Below are positions 23,790 through 34,396 of a stretch of DNA of 64,000 nucleotides, in pieces. The notes under the pieces are model-generated. The model saw only the letters and a program-made list of their open reading frames with translations. It had not been told where the DNA came from and searched no databases. Made by a program: the position numbers and the translations under genes. The stretch is from contig CM017573.1 in the NCBI GenBank assembly GCA_007844125.1, positions 1,822,293 through 1,886,292 of the forward strand. Reading direction: 5' to 3'. This DNA is from Sinonovacula constricta (lineage: Eukaryota > Mollusca > Bivalvia > Cardiida > Solecurtidae). Within the stretch, counting starts at the first letter, position 1. Every line of letters starts with the position of its first letter.

Positions 23790-23965
23790 TCCTCTTTCAA
23801 TCTTTCACTGTCTTTCTGTCTCTCTCTCCCCCTCTCTCTCTACCCTCCTCTATCTACCCCATCCTCTCTTTCCCTCCCCTCTCAGTCACCCATCCTCGCT
23901 CTCCCCTCTCTCTCTTTTCCCGTTTTCCGCTTCTCTCTGTATATATCTGTATTTATCTGTTTTTT
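23790..23965 (+). repeat. Pyrimidine-rich CT tract
   Basis: A run of CTCT and CCCT blocks of about 170 bp, interrupted near its middle. The 68-residue frame across it is low-complexity Ser/Leu/Pro and is not a gene. Confidence 0.85.
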
Positions 23966-23999
23966 TACCATGCTAAATTAACAATAATAAGACTGGCCA

Positions 24000-24110
24000 G
24001 CATTTTGCTGGGATAATGCAAAAGTGTGTCATGTCACGTGTCCATAGGATGCTGTTTACAGTGATGGCAGCACCATATTCATATCACCTGAAAGATCTGA
24101 AAGTTTTTCT
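24000..24110 (+). mobile_element. Eroded SINE-1 core
   Basis: The order of blocks follows the SINE-1 body: actggcc, ggataatg, gtgtcatgtca, ggatgctgtttacagtgatg, gcagcacca. Head and tail are not recognisable. Confidence 0.5.
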
Positions 24111-24644
24111 GCATTTAAATATTGCCATTGCAGGTTAAATAACAAATATTTTAGTATTTTAATTTTCTTAGAGAATTATTAACCATTTTATGATTATTTT
24201 TAACATTATTCTTTCATTTCCAAAACATCTTATAATTTTCTGATTTATTTGTGTATTGCATCAATACACATAATCAGGTGTTATCTTATTGATACCTTGC
24301 TAATCCTATAACATTAATTCTTTTGACCCCACAAGGGATTATCCCAATACCTCTACAATACATTATCCACTGTCATTTATTTAATCTATTATCAACTGTA
24401 ACTATGCAACTGATATCACTTCTGAAAATATCACACCTTTGCATTATTCTCTCATGAAACACGTTCTGACATTTGTTTTTGTTTTTACGGATCTTAAGGT
24501 GCACTGAAGTATTAATCTGATCAACCAAAGAAGAATAACATCATTATTTCATTATTTCATTATATCCTTTATCATCACTCCAAAGTACGTATTATTCAAT
24601 ACTGACAGCCTTTTGATTTGTCCCCATGTGACAACTTATTACAA

Positions 24645-24925
24645 CCGGCAGCAATAACTCAAGAGGTAGAGCATCAGCTTGTGGATCGGGTGACTGCGGG
24701 TTCAAACCCTGGCCGGATCAAACCAAAGTTGGTAGTAGTGGCTTCCCTCCTAATGCTTAGGGCTACGGGAACAGCATTACGCCTGACTCGTCAGTGTCAG
24801 TATAAATGACCGTTCGGGTTCAGTCCCTGGGCACCTCATAAGTGCCCCTGTGCTATAATGATAGAAATGTTGCTGCACAGTATTGGCAAAAGTTCCGGCT
24901 AATCCCATTCCATCTCATCCCACAA
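24645..24925 (+). mobile_element. SINE-2, copy 1
   Basis: The head is tRNA-like: ataactcaagaggtagagc (A box) and gcgggttcaaaccctgg (B box). The body is shared with 53,695-53,935: gtgtcagtataa, gggcacctcataagtgcccc, tgtgctataat, agaaatgt. The tRNA-like start followed by a shared body marks a SINE and not a tRNA gene. Confidence 0.88.
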
Positions 24926-24929
24926 CTTG

Positions 24930-27900
24930 TTATAAGTGATTAGCCATATGTATGGCTGATTGAGAATTATGGTATATATTGCTATCTCATATCCGTATTA
25001 CTAATTTCATCAAAAACACAGGCTTGCATATGTGGCTAAATATGTATAACATTATGGGAGTAATTCAATCTGACTTTAGGAACAGTAAACTGTAAACATG
25101 CATTTTATATTTTTCACCATTGGTGTAAGTAACAGAGATAGAATAAAACCTTTAAGCTAGAATTTACCACTTTTACTTTTGCATGTTGTATTATACAGGC
25201 ATGCTTGGAGCAGTTGGTTTGTTTGGAAGATAAACACACATGGCCATCAGGCATATACATTATACATATATGTATACAACTGTCAATTTGTGCTTCTACT
25301 TGTCTTTGATACAGTTTTTGTTGCAGACTCATCTGTTTCTTTTCATGGTTTAAGACTTGAAACACCTTATTATATTATCATTACCCACTTTTACTTCAAA
25401 CTTATGATGACATATAATTACACAGTGTTTTTTAAAGCTGTCTTGGAGCTGATTTTTGCCTCCTTCTCCTGCTAAAAGTGTATACATTCCACCCCCACCC
25501 ATCCACCATCAGTAGCCTAAAATCTTGTCTGAAGAAAAAAGACAATAAAGTTTTGACCAAATGTTTGTGCTTTGTTTGGTAATATATGCACCAACACAAG
25601 AATAAAAACATTAGAGATTGTAAGTAAGTGTATTCAACAAGTAATACCATAATAATAACATAATATACAAAATTGTCTTCCTTAATGGCCTTTGAAAGAA
25701 GGGAATTTTCCCATCTTTAAGGATAAAAACAACATCACTTCAGTATATTGCTACAACATCTAGAATGTAGTATTCTACCACATGCGCATGTCAAAGTGTA
25801 ACATTACTGTACATGTATCTTGAACAAAAATAGTTATCCAATCTCTTTTAAACATTCAGCGCCGTATGACCTATTAAGTGTTGGTGTGCCGTAAAACTTA
25901 AAATTCATTCTTTTAAACAAATCCAAGGTGATATTTAACCATCACAGAGATGTTGAAGTAACTTAGTGAAGTCTCTCTGGAAGAAATTAAGTATCTAGTG
26001 GACATTGTATCGCTTCAGCTACTTTGGCCAAGGGTTTCTATTGTGTGAGTATCTTTGTTGCTCCACAATGATCCATTGATAAAGTTTCCTTTAAGCCCCA
26101 TTTATTATTCTCTCTCCAGGTGACCCAAGCCTTAGTGAACAGGTGGTATCAATGATTAAACTTTTTATTCACATTAACTTAAATTAAATAATCTATGCTT
26201 ATAAACTGTGAAATGGTGGTAGCTGTATGATTTCAGTCGTAAGTCTTATAAGCCAGTATCTCAAAACTATAATGCTTCTACCAAGATATGCATCGTATTG
26301 TTATTTGATTATGGTTATTTGGAGAAGTAGTTTCTAAACACTTAATAGAGATTAATCCTTCATGACTGTCCACTTCCTGAAAATGTTTATAACACAGTTA
26401 TTTAATATTTTAATTATGAACCCTTTTGCTCATGCATATGCCAATTTACGCCTTTTGTAGGGCATTCACAAGTATTCCTTTTATCTTCAGCAGCATCAAT
26501 ACAACTTTGCGTTTAATTGTAGACAAGTTTAATCTAGATTTTATAATAATATGCTGAAAATACATGTGTTTAAAAATAAATTAACAAATTCAAGTGAATT
26601 TTTCTAATCCTATACATTTACTATGAATGCAAGAATTTAAAAAATGAAAGACATCCTCCAATTAAGTTAGAACCCAAAGAGGTGTTGAACACACTTTTTG
26701 CACAATATTAATTTCTCTTACAACATGTTAAAACTTAGTGTGGTGCTCTTGAATCAAGAAAGTACAAGTGAATCTTTAATTTTGCATGTTCACATTTAAG
26801 CCTCTGGCAAAAATTGCTTATCTCCAAAGTAGTAAAAATCAGGCAATGTAAGTTAATTCAGCGTGAGAAAAATTGATTTTGAATTTACTTGTATCCTTCA
26901 GAGATGTGTTGACATTATGTACTTCATGTATAAAAATGGTTGCATTAAAACGTGAACACTGTAAAATAAAATTTATTGCTTCTTTCCCCATTATAGCTTA
27001 TCAGTTTACAATTCAGGAGATCAAGTACTGTTTGGAAACAGTTTCCCTTTTGAAGTTGGTCTGATGTTTACCTGCCTTGGATTCATTGAACTTTTTATAC
27101 ATGAAGGGTTGTAAAATAGATAGTTTTATGACCAAATAATAGTGGTAATAATACAGTGGCTAAACATGTTTGACAAATATTGCAAAATTTAAATTCTTGG
27201 TGGAAATTTATCAAAGAGTTAAATAGTGAAAAATTGATCAAAACTACATTTGACTACAGTTATTTTCTTCTCTGAGTCACCTGTTAATTAGTATTATGGT
27301 TAATATTTGATAAGTGAGAGAAACTATTCAGCTCTTCCCAAAAGAAGTAACTTTTTAGCAATCTTTAGCAAGTTATCTATTTGACCAGCACAATATTTTT
27401 AATATGGTTGGACTATTTTTGGAATGAGTACATAATTTTGCAATTTACTTTTATTTGCATATAATTGCCTCCTGCAGCCTTATAAAGCAGCCTTGATCCT
27501 GAGGTCATTTGACTTGTCATGTCAGCTGTCAATCAAAATTGGTTCAATTTGAGACACACTTTTAACATGTCTCACTACTAAAATTCATTCATGCACTAGG
27601 GTAATTAAATATTTAAATTAAGTTCTTTGAGAACCTTGTTAGAGTATATGAAATGGTTCTTGGTTCTTAATAATGGCAGTGTCTGACAAACTTTCCTGTA
27701 TTAAATACATTTTTTTTTACCTGTTAAAATATTAAACCATTGTATTAAAGGGCATTTCCGACAGTTTGCCTTAATCAAATTTTGAATATAACTTGAATTG
27801 TCAGTACAAATTGTGACATATATTGCTTTAGATGTCCATTAGTTCCAAATCTGTAAATAAGCATGATGGGAATTTCAGATAAAAATTTGATACCACTGTC

Positions 27901-28680
27901 ATAGCTGATTATCTGGATGATAATGAAAGGTGATTTCAAAAGTAAGTAGGCACATGTTTTTTATTGTTTCAAAAATAGCTTACAATGCAGCGTGGCATTG
28001 ATAGGAAACACTTTTCACATGGATGAAGAGAACAATATACAATATTTTGTGGGATCAAAGTGTCCAAATTGTAAAAACCACCATTTAATTCAGACATAAC
28101 TTCAATGGTCATACTGTAGTATAAATCATTTAATATTTAACTTCAAATATTCATGACTTTTTATCAGTTTCTTATCAACTAGTTGAAGCAGTTGGGATTT
28201 TCACTAAATATGGATTTCAAATATAACAGAATCTCTTATTTTTAAATGGTGGAATTTTGCAACATGATTTTCATTGTTTACCACTTCTTACAAATAGAAA
28301 AACTTAGATAACATTTTTACCTCATCCTTGTGCTAGTAGTCAAATGTACAGATAGTATTATCTTACCAGACAGAAAGATTTTTCTTCAAGTGACATTAGT
28401 TGCATTTTATTATAAGTTATTTCTGGTAGAAAGTGTCAACTACCACCTGTTATAGGACTTTCAAAATGACTTTGTAAGTCTGTGAAGGTATAATACTGTA
28501 TTTTTACCTTGTAAATGCATAGCAATATTTATTATGGATTGTAGGAATTCAACTGTAGCATTGTTTGGTCTTAGCTACATACATATGTAAAGTCTAATGT
28601 AAAATATTCCTCTGTCAACTCTTATTGTTTACATTTTGTTTTATACCTGTACTAATTTTTGTTATCTTCTTATATCTATT
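24930..28680. other. AT-rich region without recognised genes
   Basis: No exon-like frame or clear repeat stands out. A possible Element B-type end (ttaaagggcatttccgacag) lies at 27,745, without a matching right end. Confidence 0.5.
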
Positions 28681-28683
28681 TGA

Positions 28684-28785
28684 TGCTAGGACAATCAGCA
28701 GCAAAAAGTGTAGATCCTGTTCAGATAGCTCCCAACAGAGCTGATCTGGATCTACCCTATCTGGTTAAGCCTTGTAAATACATAC
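28684..28785 (+). repeat. Element D copy
   Basis: About 100 bp with the blocks cagcagcaaaaagtgtagat, cctgttcagatagctcc, gatctggatcta and taagccttg. It matches copies near 39.6, 40.1, 43.8 and 50.8 kb. The two halves are roughly inverted (gtagatcc and ggatctac), so the unit is foldback-like. Confidence 0.75.
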
Positions 28786-29152
28786 ATAGCTAGCAAAAGG
28801 TTAAATACATTTACCTTGTAAGTATATAGCTATTTAACATTACAGAGAAAGCTTACTGTAGCATGATATTTGTTTTTGCTACAGCCTTATCCAGTGGGTT
28901 CAGGGGTTACAAGGAGATTATTTGTAATGTTTATGTTTTTATTGAATGTTAAGCACAGCATTCCTGAGGTATTAGTAAGATGACGGTAACAGTTGAGCAA
29001 GTACATGTCATAGTCAACATATATACCGGTACTCTCATTTGACCTGAAAGTGATCAGGACAATCATTCAGACATTAACTAAGTTGTTGCATTTTCTTTTC
29101 TAATATTTTCGCATGTAAAGTAAAACTATGTTAAACCATCATGAATACCAGA

Positions 29153-30310
29153 TTAAAGGTGGTATCTGTCAGTTTGGGCCAATTTTTAGCTCACCTGAAC
29201 TTTTTTGATACCGCTTTGTCCGTCGTCCATAGTGAATAATTATGCTAGAGGCCACAGTTTTTATCCAATCTTCATCAAACTTGGTCATAATGTTTGTCTG
29301 TATAAAATCTTGGATGAGTTCATTATTGGGTCAACTGGGGTCAAAAATTAGGTCACTAGGGTCAAATTTTAGGAAGAACGTGTGAACACACTAGAGACCA
29401 CATTTATAGCTTAATCGTCACCAATCTTGATCAGAATGTTTGTCTGCATAAAATCTTGGATGAATTCAATTATGGTAAAAAAGTAGGTTACTATGTCAAT
29501 TCTTAGAAAAAGCTTGTGAACACACTAGAGGTCACATTCATATCCCAATCTTCACCAAACTTGATCAGATTGTTAGTCTGCATGAAATCTTGGAAGAGTG
29601 TATTATTGGGTCATGTGGGGTCACATAGTAGGTGAAAACACTTTGAGGCCACATTGATGGCCCAATCTTTACCAAACTTGGCAAGAATGTTTGCCAGTTT
29701 GAAATCTTACACATGTTTTGAAGTGGGTCATATGGATTCAGTAGGTTACTCGGTAAAATTCTAGAATGTTATCCCATCCAGTTGCTACACTAATGGTCCC
29801 ATCTTCACCAAAGATTTCTAAAGTAAATATCTTTTAATTTCTTGATGCCAGATTTGAGCCTACTAAAAGCCTGTGTCCTCAGATTAAGGGCCATGATGGC
29901 CCTCTTGTTTTTTTTATTTAATGCAACTATTGTTACCTGAAAAGATTCTGCAAAATTCTGCGAAATGCTGTTTATTTATGTGCCTGATCAGTCTAAAAAG
30001 TAAAGCATAACATGCCCTGCATCATTACAAAAAGGTATTTCCTATTTGAGCCACACTGAACGGTAAGCTATTTTTAAACTAAGAAAACCATGTGACCACA
30101 TACTTTTCAGATCATGATATATCATCATGCAGGCTAACAGCTTTGATGTTGATATCAATTTTAAGCAGAACTTCTCATTATGCTTATGTATGGATTTTAG
30201 AAGGATGAACATTTTAATGGATTTATTTCACATTTTGTACTATCATACAATTAGGGTAGTGCATGTTCAAGATTGTCCTTTCTTAGACTTATGCTTGAGT
30301 TTTTCTAGAA
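29153..30310 (+). mobile_element. Element B copy, split by Element C and truncated by an array
   Basis: It begins TTAAAGGTGGTATCTGTCAG, the Element B terminus. The body is interrupted by Element C (29,187-29,912). It resumes at about 29,915 with attgttacctga, tgctgtttattta, gagccaca and gaaaaccatgtgaccac, all shared with 39,081-39,567. The right terminus is absent and the 17-bp array starts where it should be. Confidence 0.8.
29187..29912 (+). mobile_element. Element C, copy 2, inserted in Element B
   Basis: It starts agctcacctgaac and ends gggccatgatggccctcttg. Inside are several imperfect internal repeats with the order: ttcaccaaacttgatcagaa, tctgcatgaaatcttgg, gtcaaaaagtaggt, then gtgaacacactagaggccac. 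The last block is the ancestor-like sequence of the 42-bp unit in copy 1. Confidence 0.82.
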
Positions 30311-30320
30311 ATTGTGTCCT

Positions 30321-31169
30321 ATGATTGGTCATCTTACATGATTGGTCATCTTACATGATTGGTCACCTTACATGATTGGTCATCTTACGTGATTGGTCAT
30401 CTTACGTGATTGGTCATCTTACGTGATTGGTCATCTTACATGATTGGTCATCTTACGTGATTGGTTATCTTATGTGATTGGCGTGATTGGTCATCTTATG
30501 TGATTGGTCATCTTATGTGATTGGTCACCTTACATGATTGGTTATCTTACATGATTGGTCATCTTATGTGATTGGTTATCTTACATGATTGGTCATCTTA
30601 CATGATTGGTCATCTTATGTGATTGGTCATCTTACATGATAGGTCATCTTATGTAATTGGTCATCTTATATGATTGGTCATCTTATGTGATTGGTCATCT
30701 TACATGATTGGTCATCTTATGTGATTGGTTATCTTACATGATTGGTCATCTTACATGATTGGTCATCTTACATGATTGGTCATCTTATGTGATTGGTCAT
30801 CTTACATGATTGGTCATCTTACGTGATTGGTCATCTTACGTGATGGTCATCTTACGTGATTGGTCATCTTACATGATTGGTCATCTTACGTGATTGGTCA
30901 TCTTACGTGATTGGTCATCTTACATGATTGGTTATCTTATGTGATTGGCGTGATTGGTCATCTTATGTGATTGGTCATCTTATGTGATTGGTCACCTTAC
31001 ATGATTGGTTATCTTACATGATTGGTCCTCTTATGTGATTGGTCATCTTACATGATTGGTCATCTTACATGATTGGTCATCTTACATGATTAGTCATCTT
31101 ATGTGATTGGTTATCTTACGTGATTGGTGTGATTGGTCATCTTACATGATTGGTCATCTTACGTGATTA
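30321..31169 (+). repeat. 17-bp minisatellite, about 50 copies
   Basis: The unit is catgattggtcatctta, with C/T changes at a CpG (acatg, acgtg, atgtg). Every unit holds ATTGG, the reverse of a CCAAT box. A block of several units with a shared irregular join (gtgattggcgtgattgg) occurs twice, about 467 bp apart (30,481 and 30,948), which shows block duplication inside the array. Confidence 0.97.
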
Positions 31170-31890
31170 GAATTATTATTAGAATTAGAATTAGAACCAC
31201 TAGTGTACCTTAGGCCAGCTGGAAAATCTCCACACAACCCAACCAACCAACATACAGAATTTTTATTACCACTTTATCTTTCCCATGGACATTAAAATAA
31301 GTGACCATCAAGCAGTCATGCCTATTATCAAATAAACTCCCCCACTTTTCTTTCTTCTTATCGAGTACAGTTCAAGTATTGTGTGCAGAATGTTTTACTT
31401 ATCTGCAAATGAGACGTGCAGAACAAGTTTCAGCAGTGCTTCGATAATGTTTCAGAATTATGGATAGCGTTAGATCAATAATAGTTTTATTTGCTCAAGT
31501 CATAAAGAAGGATTTACTTCAGGTTGACTTTGCCCTTAGACTGCCAGTGACACATCCGGCAATAATCTACATGCTACCACTCCTAGCATAGGCTTTTTAT
31601 TTTCATCTCACTCACCAACACTGTTATTATGCTATTGGTGATGTTCAGCCATTAAAGGAAGGTCAGTATCTGGGTAGAACCACTGGCACTGGCTGATCTG
31701 CAGAGAAACCCCCTGCATAGCCTTGTCCTTCAGCACTTGTAATATTGTCTTTATGACATGTGTAAATAGTCCAGTCTTTTAAACAATTGCCAAGGACAAA
31801 TTGAGATAAATGGAGTTATTTCACAAGTTTAATTTTTTTCATTTACTTACAATAGTTGTACTTAACTTGCTTTTGCTCACCTTATAAAGG
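31170..31890. other. No gene recognised
   Basis: A short agaatt-rich stretch directly follows the array, then unremarkable AT-rich DNA. Confidence 0.5.
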
Positions 31891-31894
31891 TGGT

Positions 31895-31998
31895 TTCTCA
31901 ACTGGTTTGCCCAATGACAGGCTTCGGTGTCATGTCGGGGTCTTTACTGTATTCTTAAACAGTGAGAGTAGCACGATACAGTGTATCCTTCAAGATAA
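31895..31998 (+). mobile_element. Eroded SINE-1 core
   Basis: Blocks follow the SINE-1 body order: aactggtttgcccaatg, ggtgtcatgtc, acagtgagagtagca, cttcaagataacactgtctc. Confidence 0.5.
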
Positions 31999-32020
31999 CA
32001 CTGTCTCTATAGTATTAAAG

Positions 32021-32223
32021 GACAGGAGGTGCCAGTGTGTCAAGAGGTTAGAGTCACTGACTCCCCAGCCCCTCACTGCTTGGGTTCAAGTCCCCGTCAG
32101 GGCAAGAACTTTTATATTGCTAGGCTTTCCAGCTTACTTGTGGTGAGCCAGTGGTTCTGTCCATGCACAGGTCTAGGGTATTTCTTCACCAATAATTAGC
32201 TTGACATTGCCCCCCCCCCCCCC
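32021..32223 (+). mobile_element. SINE-3 copy ending in a poly-C tract
   Basis: The head has gtcaagaggttagagtcact (A-box region) and gggttcaagtcc (B box). The body blocks ggcaagaacttttat, ttccagct, gagccagtggttct and caataattagct follow, as in other SINE-3 copies. The 14-base C run at 32,210-32,223 lies where the element normally has variable sequence. Confidence 0.82.
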
Positions 32224-32693
32224 TAAGTCCATACGAAATATAACCCAGGGTTTATGGCCCTTTAGGCTATCTTTCTGAGTCACATTTTGTGTAGGTACGC
32301 AGCTTTGATAGCTGGGCTTTAGAAACCATTAGGTCTTATCATGACAGCCAATAAAAGTTTCAATTTTTCCCAAATGTCTTTGGATGAATTGACACTACCA
32401 TATTAATATGATGAATACTTTGTGATAAAACTGTCATTTAGAATGCACTGATAAACTAAACAGACCTTAAATGGTATTGACAACACTTTATTAGACCTCT
32501 TACAGATAACTCCAGTTAAGGGAGGATAATCTGTCTCCATATATCCCATAGTTCCTTGTTTGTAGATGTAAGCGTATAAATTAGATTTTGTACTGCTTCT
32601 AAATAAATGATTCATGATATGAGATAAGGGCTAGGACAGTACCAATGAATGCCAGGTTCTTGGAAGAGATGCAAAGAGAGAAATGTTCATCCT

Positions 32694-33968
32694 CAGGGCT
32701 GGAAAAATACGCTAGCCCGACGTCCCGGACTAGTCAACATGTAGTTTCGGGCTACTGAACATTGGTCATTAAATTAGTCCCGGGCTAGTAGTTAAATAGT
32801 CGGCCGGACAAGTGACAATACACAGCGGTACCTAATTAGCGATGCAACCAATCAAGCTATCGCCTGGGGCGTTTTATCAACACCACATAATGGCTTCGCA
32901 TAGACAATTCAAACGCATCCCAAAACAGCCAATCACGACGCGCGATACATCAACGCTTAATATGATCGGCTAATCAATGTGTAGGTGACAAATAACGGCA
33001 TTAATACTGCATATTGAAGTACATGTGATAAGTGATAATTGATTCGCGAACTATTTAAACTCGGAGTAAAGAGATTAGAGCCAGGTAAGTCTCAGTTTGA
33101 TGATCTTTACTTTCATTGTCATATCTGAATACAATAGCCCAATTAAACAATACTCGATGCCAATTAAGGTGGGTATAAGGTATATCTTGGTACGAGATTG
33201 AAGATGATTTTAATTTTAATCCATCGTCAAGTCTGTGCACAACGCAGTAGTAAAATATGCAGCCATGTCACTCTTGAAATATTTTGCATTTGGAAACACG
33301 AACTCTTACACTTTGAATGAAAATCAACAATCAAAGTCACAATCTGGCGGAAGTAAACGGCGACTTGAAGAATGCCCTTACACTCCAACGAAAATTAATT
33401 CAACAAGTTAAGCACTTACAGCAAGACATTTTTTTTTAAAAAATGTTATTTACATTTACCGTTCTTAAGAAAATACCATATGTGCCTTTGATATTTTTCA
33501 AATTGCAATTGACAGATTCAGTTGTTAAAAAAGCAAAACTTTCCTGCCTTACCATGGTGTAATGTCAGAATACTGTAAATATGTTATGGAGACAAAGTAG
33601 TTGTATAAGTGAGTAACATAGAGTGTACAAGTGTATTGGCCAAACATTTACGTGTCAGGGTTAGAATGATTAAAATTTGACATTGTTACAAAAACAATGT
33701 ACACGTAATGTATTTTCTTTATAAAATCAGGACATTGCAAGAGCTATTTAATCAGTTGTAACTTATTTATTTTTTTACTTTTGTGTTAGATTATATGCTG
33801 TTTTACAGACAAAAATAAAACAAAACTTGTTTATACCTTGTTTGTTAGTTATATATATGACAAATTAGTGTCCATTTATTGAAAATGATGCACATTTTCG
33901 GACAAGTCATCTTTGTCCTGGTTACTAGTCCGGGACTAGTCATGAAAAAGAAAATTTTTCCAGCCCTG
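32694..33968. mobile_element. 1.27-kb non-autonomous DNA transposon
   Basis: CAGGGCTGGAAAAAT at the left end is the exact reverse complement of ATTTTTCCAGCCCTG at the right end. Next to these, both ends carry a second block built on the palindrome-like cccggactagtc/actagtccggg. ATCCT flanks both sides (32,689-32,693 and 33,969-33,973), a candidate 5-bp target duplication. The interior is CpG-richer than its surroundings and has no transposase frame. The CAGGG-type ends resemble hAT, but 5 bp is short for hAT, so the superfamily is open. Confidence 0.85.
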
Positions 33969-34084
33969 ATCCTTTATCTTGAACTCCTGTTGACTACTGT
34001 TGTTATAAGATTAACTAAATTTGATACATCTTCACTTTTTTAATGCCTTTGTTTCAAATTCTCTCTCTAACTATATTTCAACAG

Positions 34085-34130
34085 GATTGCATACCAACTC
34101 CACCCTGCCCATCACCTACATGTATCTTCC
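34085..34130 (+). pseudogene. Relic duplicate of the SESTD1-like start exon
   Basis: An acceptor-like tatatttcaacag is followed by gcataccaactccaccctgc, then ccatcacct. This parallels the functional exon 160 bp downstream (gcataccaacaacaccctgc, then ccatcgcct) including its upstream tatatttcag. The ATG is lost. In the same register it still reads AYQLHPAHHL against AYQQHPAHRL. Confidence 0.7.
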
Positions 34131-34248
34131 TATTATTTACATTTCTTGTATTTAACAGTATCTTCCATTAATTCTTATATTTTAATTTCTTATAATTTGT
34201 TCAACATATATATATATATTTAGTTTTTTCTTACTATATTTCAGGACG

Positions 34249-34396
34249 ATGGCATACCAACAACACCCTGCCCATCGCCTTCCTTCGCCCAACCTGTCTC
34301 ATCGCAGTCAGAGGTCCGAGCAGTCCCAGTCACGTCAGAGTCTGCGGAGCCATGCTTCCATACGCAGTAATGCCAATGGGATTCCTGTCACTGAAT
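34249..34396 (+). CDS. SESTD1: SESTD1-like exon 1 (start codon), residues 1-49
   Basis: The acceptor (actatatttcag) ends four bases before the ATG, so the exon also holds the last bases of the 5' UTR. Donor gtaagt. It reads MAYQQHPAHRLPSPNLSHRS and on to GIPVTE, rich in Ser, Arg and Gln and probably disordered. It leaves one base for the next exon. An upstream coding exon joined in frame cannot be excluded. Confidence 0.8.

Noticed and set aside
24648..24720. Possible tRNA gene
   Set aside because: The A and B boxes are good, but the body continues as SINE-2, shared with 53.7 kb. No acceptor stem closes.
32940..33090. First exon of the SESTD1-like gene, from the gtaagt near 33,086
   Set aside because: The CpG-rich stretch lies inside the 1.27-kb transposon, which explains its composition. 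Left as a possibility in the transposon finding only.
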